A stretch of 64,000 nucleotides of DNA from Cymodocea nodosa (Eukaryota; Streptophyta; Magnoliopsida; Alismatales; Cymodoceaceae): the NCBI GenBank assembly GCA_036874045.1, contig CM072337.1:20000001-20064000 (forward strand). Direction: 5' to 3'. This document shows, in pieces, positions 62,722-64,000 of this stretch (its first letter is position 1; every line of letters starts with the position of its first letter). A program made the position numbers and the translations under genes. The notes below the pieces were generated by a model. The model was not told the DNA's origin, searched no databases, and saw only the letters and a list, made by a program, of their open reading frames with translations.

Positions 62722-63927
62722 CTACGTGGGTGTGGCCTCGGAGACGGAGAGCTCGTCGTTCCATCTTCCACCTCCGTTCGTCGTCAAGCCCTTGAGCTCG
62801 AATAGATCCGAACTCTCATCGCTCCAATCTCCATCAAAGATGTCTTCTTCCACCTCCAAGAACCCAAATATTATCTTTCCCGTTTCACCACAGGGATCTC
62901 TCGCCGTCTCCGTCGACATCGGCGGCACACCTCCGGCACCCACTTCCCGTTGTCCTCTTCTCTCATTGTCGACGGTGGAGTTGATTTTGACGGACTTCTT
63001 GTCATCCCAAGAACTTGGCATCTCCCCTTCCACCGACCGATTTGTTCTCAGGAACGATGTCGAATGGCGCGGTCGATGCTGCCGTGCTCTGACCTCACTG
63101 TTGGTAGGAGGTGAAGCGCCGTTTTTGTGTCCGCCCATCTCCCGGTTCCCTCTCACGTTGTCGTCAACGGAGGAGAGATCTACATACCTCCTGCCATCCT
63201 TAGGAAACGCCGTCACTCCGTGGATGGACGGAATTTTTCTCGAGCAGGATGTCGAACGGTGCGGTAGATGCCCCCGTGTTCTGACGTTAATTCCGGGAGG
63301 AGGTGGAGAATCATTTAGGGTCTTTGAGGCGGAGGCCGAAGGGTGGGTCTTCTTCTGTTGCCCAATGGTGGAGCAGAGCGTGTTGAGGATTCTGGACAGA
63401 CGGCTGCCTGGTGACGATGGTGCCTTGATCTTTGCCTTCTTCGCCACCATGGAAGCCGCGCCGCCGCTGCAGCAGCTCTTCGTCATCTTGAACCGGTCAC
63501 TAAACGATCTCCCCTCTTTGGGTACGTTCCTATACGACGTTGGCGATGAGGTGGCAGGAAGTGCAGGGAGGCGGTGCGGCTTACGTCCAACCGGAAGGAC
63601 CACCGACTCTCCGTCGGAGGAGGACAATTCCCCATAACTACTTTCCGACGTTGAGGATGCGAGGTTAAGCAACCGCTTCTGTGGCATTTGGATGTTGCAC
63701 GGCCTGTAAGCTCTGGGTAGGACGACGTCTGCGGTAGCGGTGGTGGCGGTCTGCTCCCTGGTGGTTGAGGTGGATCGGCGCTGGAGATCGGGTTCTCTGA
63801 CGGCATGAAACTCTGCCTTGGTGGTACTTCGACTGCAACCCTCGTCCTTGTCGATGGACCTGTAAATTGCATCGAGAAGGGTGGAGGAGAAGGACGGGGA
63901 GGAGTCCGGGCGGTAAGCGGTGTTCAT
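62722..63927 (-). CDS. BG1L: BIG GRAIN 1-like protein, 401 aa
   Basis: Single exon ending at TAG 62724-62722. The start is set at ATG 63927 (good context, GAGAACATGA), although the frame stays open to the window edge. The N-terminal block PSFSSTLLDAIYRSID is the hallmark of the BIG GRAIN 1 family. Other shared features are a Ser/Arg-rich centre, FKMTKSCCSGGAASMVAKKA followed by SPGSRLSRILNTLC, and the C-terminal DESSDLFELKGLT, close to the family's SDLFE motif. BG1 proteins are plant plasma-membrane-associated regulators of auxin transport that raise cell proliferation and organ or grain size (known for rice BG1). No catalytic domain or transmembrane span is visible. Which paralogue it is cannot be decided here. 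Confidence 0.9.
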   Translation of the reverse strand: MNTAYRPDSSPSFSSTLLDAIYRSIDKDEGCSRSTTKAEFHAVREPDLQRRSTSTTREQTATTATADVVLPRAYRPCNIQMPQKRLLNLASSTSESSYGELSSSDGESVVLPVGRKPHRLPALPATSSPTSYRNVPKEGRSFSDRFKMTKSCCSGGAASMVAKKAKIKAPSSPGSRLSRILNTLCSTIGQQKKTHPSASASKTLNDSPPPPGINVRTRGHLPHRSTSCSRKIPSIHGVTAFPKDGRRYVDLSSVDDNVRGNREMGGHKNGASPPTNSEVRARQHRPRHSTSFLRTNRSVEGEMPSSWDDKKSVKINSTVDNERRGQREVGAGGVPPMSTETARDPCGETGKIIFGFLEVEEDIFDGDWSDESSDLFELKGLTTNGGGRWNDELSVSEATPT

Positions 63928-63959
63928 GTTCTCCACAGATGATACGTAGAACCCACCGG

Positions 63960-63965
63960 TCACAT
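63960..63965 (-). promoter_or_regulatory. AUG-stop minimal uORF in the BG1-like leader
   Basis: On the minus strand the leader reads CGATGTGACC: ATG followed directly by TGA, 33 bases before the chosen start at 63927. Such start-stop elements can stall or divert ribosomes. Its effect depends on the true transcription start, which lies outside the window. Confidence 0.5.
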
Positions 63966-64000
63966 CGATCGGAAGAAGAGTGAAGAAGAAGAAGAAGAAG

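Noticed and set aside
63641-63872. Overlapping alternative frames within the BG1-like exon
   Set aside because: Proline/serine-rich shadows of a GC-rich exon; the BG1 frame has family motifs at both ends.
1-64000. CRISPR arrays, bacterial operons, phage or organelle DNA
   Set aside because: No direct repeats with unique spacers, no Shine-Dalgarno-spaced ORF series, and clear spliceosomal introns throughout.

Overview
This is a window of nuclear DNA from a flowering plant. The genes are spliced with GT-AG introns, several belong to plant-only families (Alfin-like PHD, WRC domain, BIG GRAIN 1, P-class PPR, LSLDL-ending C2H2 zinc finger), and the AT-rich spacers carry decayed Ty1/copia, Ty3/gypsy, LINE, SINE and PIF/Harbinger relics. 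I cannot name the species. Long TE-filled introns and BIG GRAIN 1 are compatible with a monocot or another large-genome angiosperm, but nothing here decides it.

Left part (1-20 kb): a three-exon WRC-domain gene on the minus strand (54-2206), an orphan promoter-like patch near 3.35-3.64 kb, a small single-exon three-span membrane protein on the minus strand (4922-5308), then about 9.5 kb of gene-poor DNA with microsatellites. A decayed copia element with recognisable LTRs, PBS and pol fragments lies at 14.8-16.9 kb. An intronless C2H2 zinc-finger gene of the ZFP5/6/8-GIS type lies at 18173-19063.

Middle part (20-49.8 kb): AT-rich DNA with two related TRIM-like miniature LTR elements flanking a minus-strand copia relic. 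Next comes a tandem pair on the plus strand: a 59-aa twin-Cx9C protein (NDUFAF8-like, 27529-28559) only 212 bases upstream of the start codon of an 11-exon RMC1/Mic1-like gene (28772-43133, 757 aa). The spacing, with no promoter visible between them, suggests one bicistronic mRNA. The RMC1-like introns hold a LINE tail, a copia relic, an AT-rich tandem array inside an inverted-repeat element and an Au-like SINE. A six-exon minus-strand gene (45298-49763, 136 aa, small hydrophobic protein I do not recognise) follows; its 3.1-kb last intron holds a PIF/Harbinger deletion derivative with a 33-bp minisatellite.

Right part (49.8-64 kb): a gypsy relic, an intronless P-class PPR gene (51519-53411, 630 aa), a ~115-bp higher-order tandem array (54.6-55.35 kb), a five-exon Alfin-like PHD gene (55987-60080, 250 aa), and a BIG GRAIN 1-like gene on the minus strand (62722-63927) with an AUG-stop minimal uORF in its leader.

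Apart from the suspected bicistronic pair, the genes are ordinary neighbours with unrelated roles: transcription and chromatin (WRC, C2H2, Alfin-like), endosomal traffic (RMC1-like), respiratory-chain assembly (twin Cx9C), organelle RNA (PPR) and auxin/growth (BG1-like). All exon models come from reading splice sites and phases by eye; every stated total length is a multiple of three.
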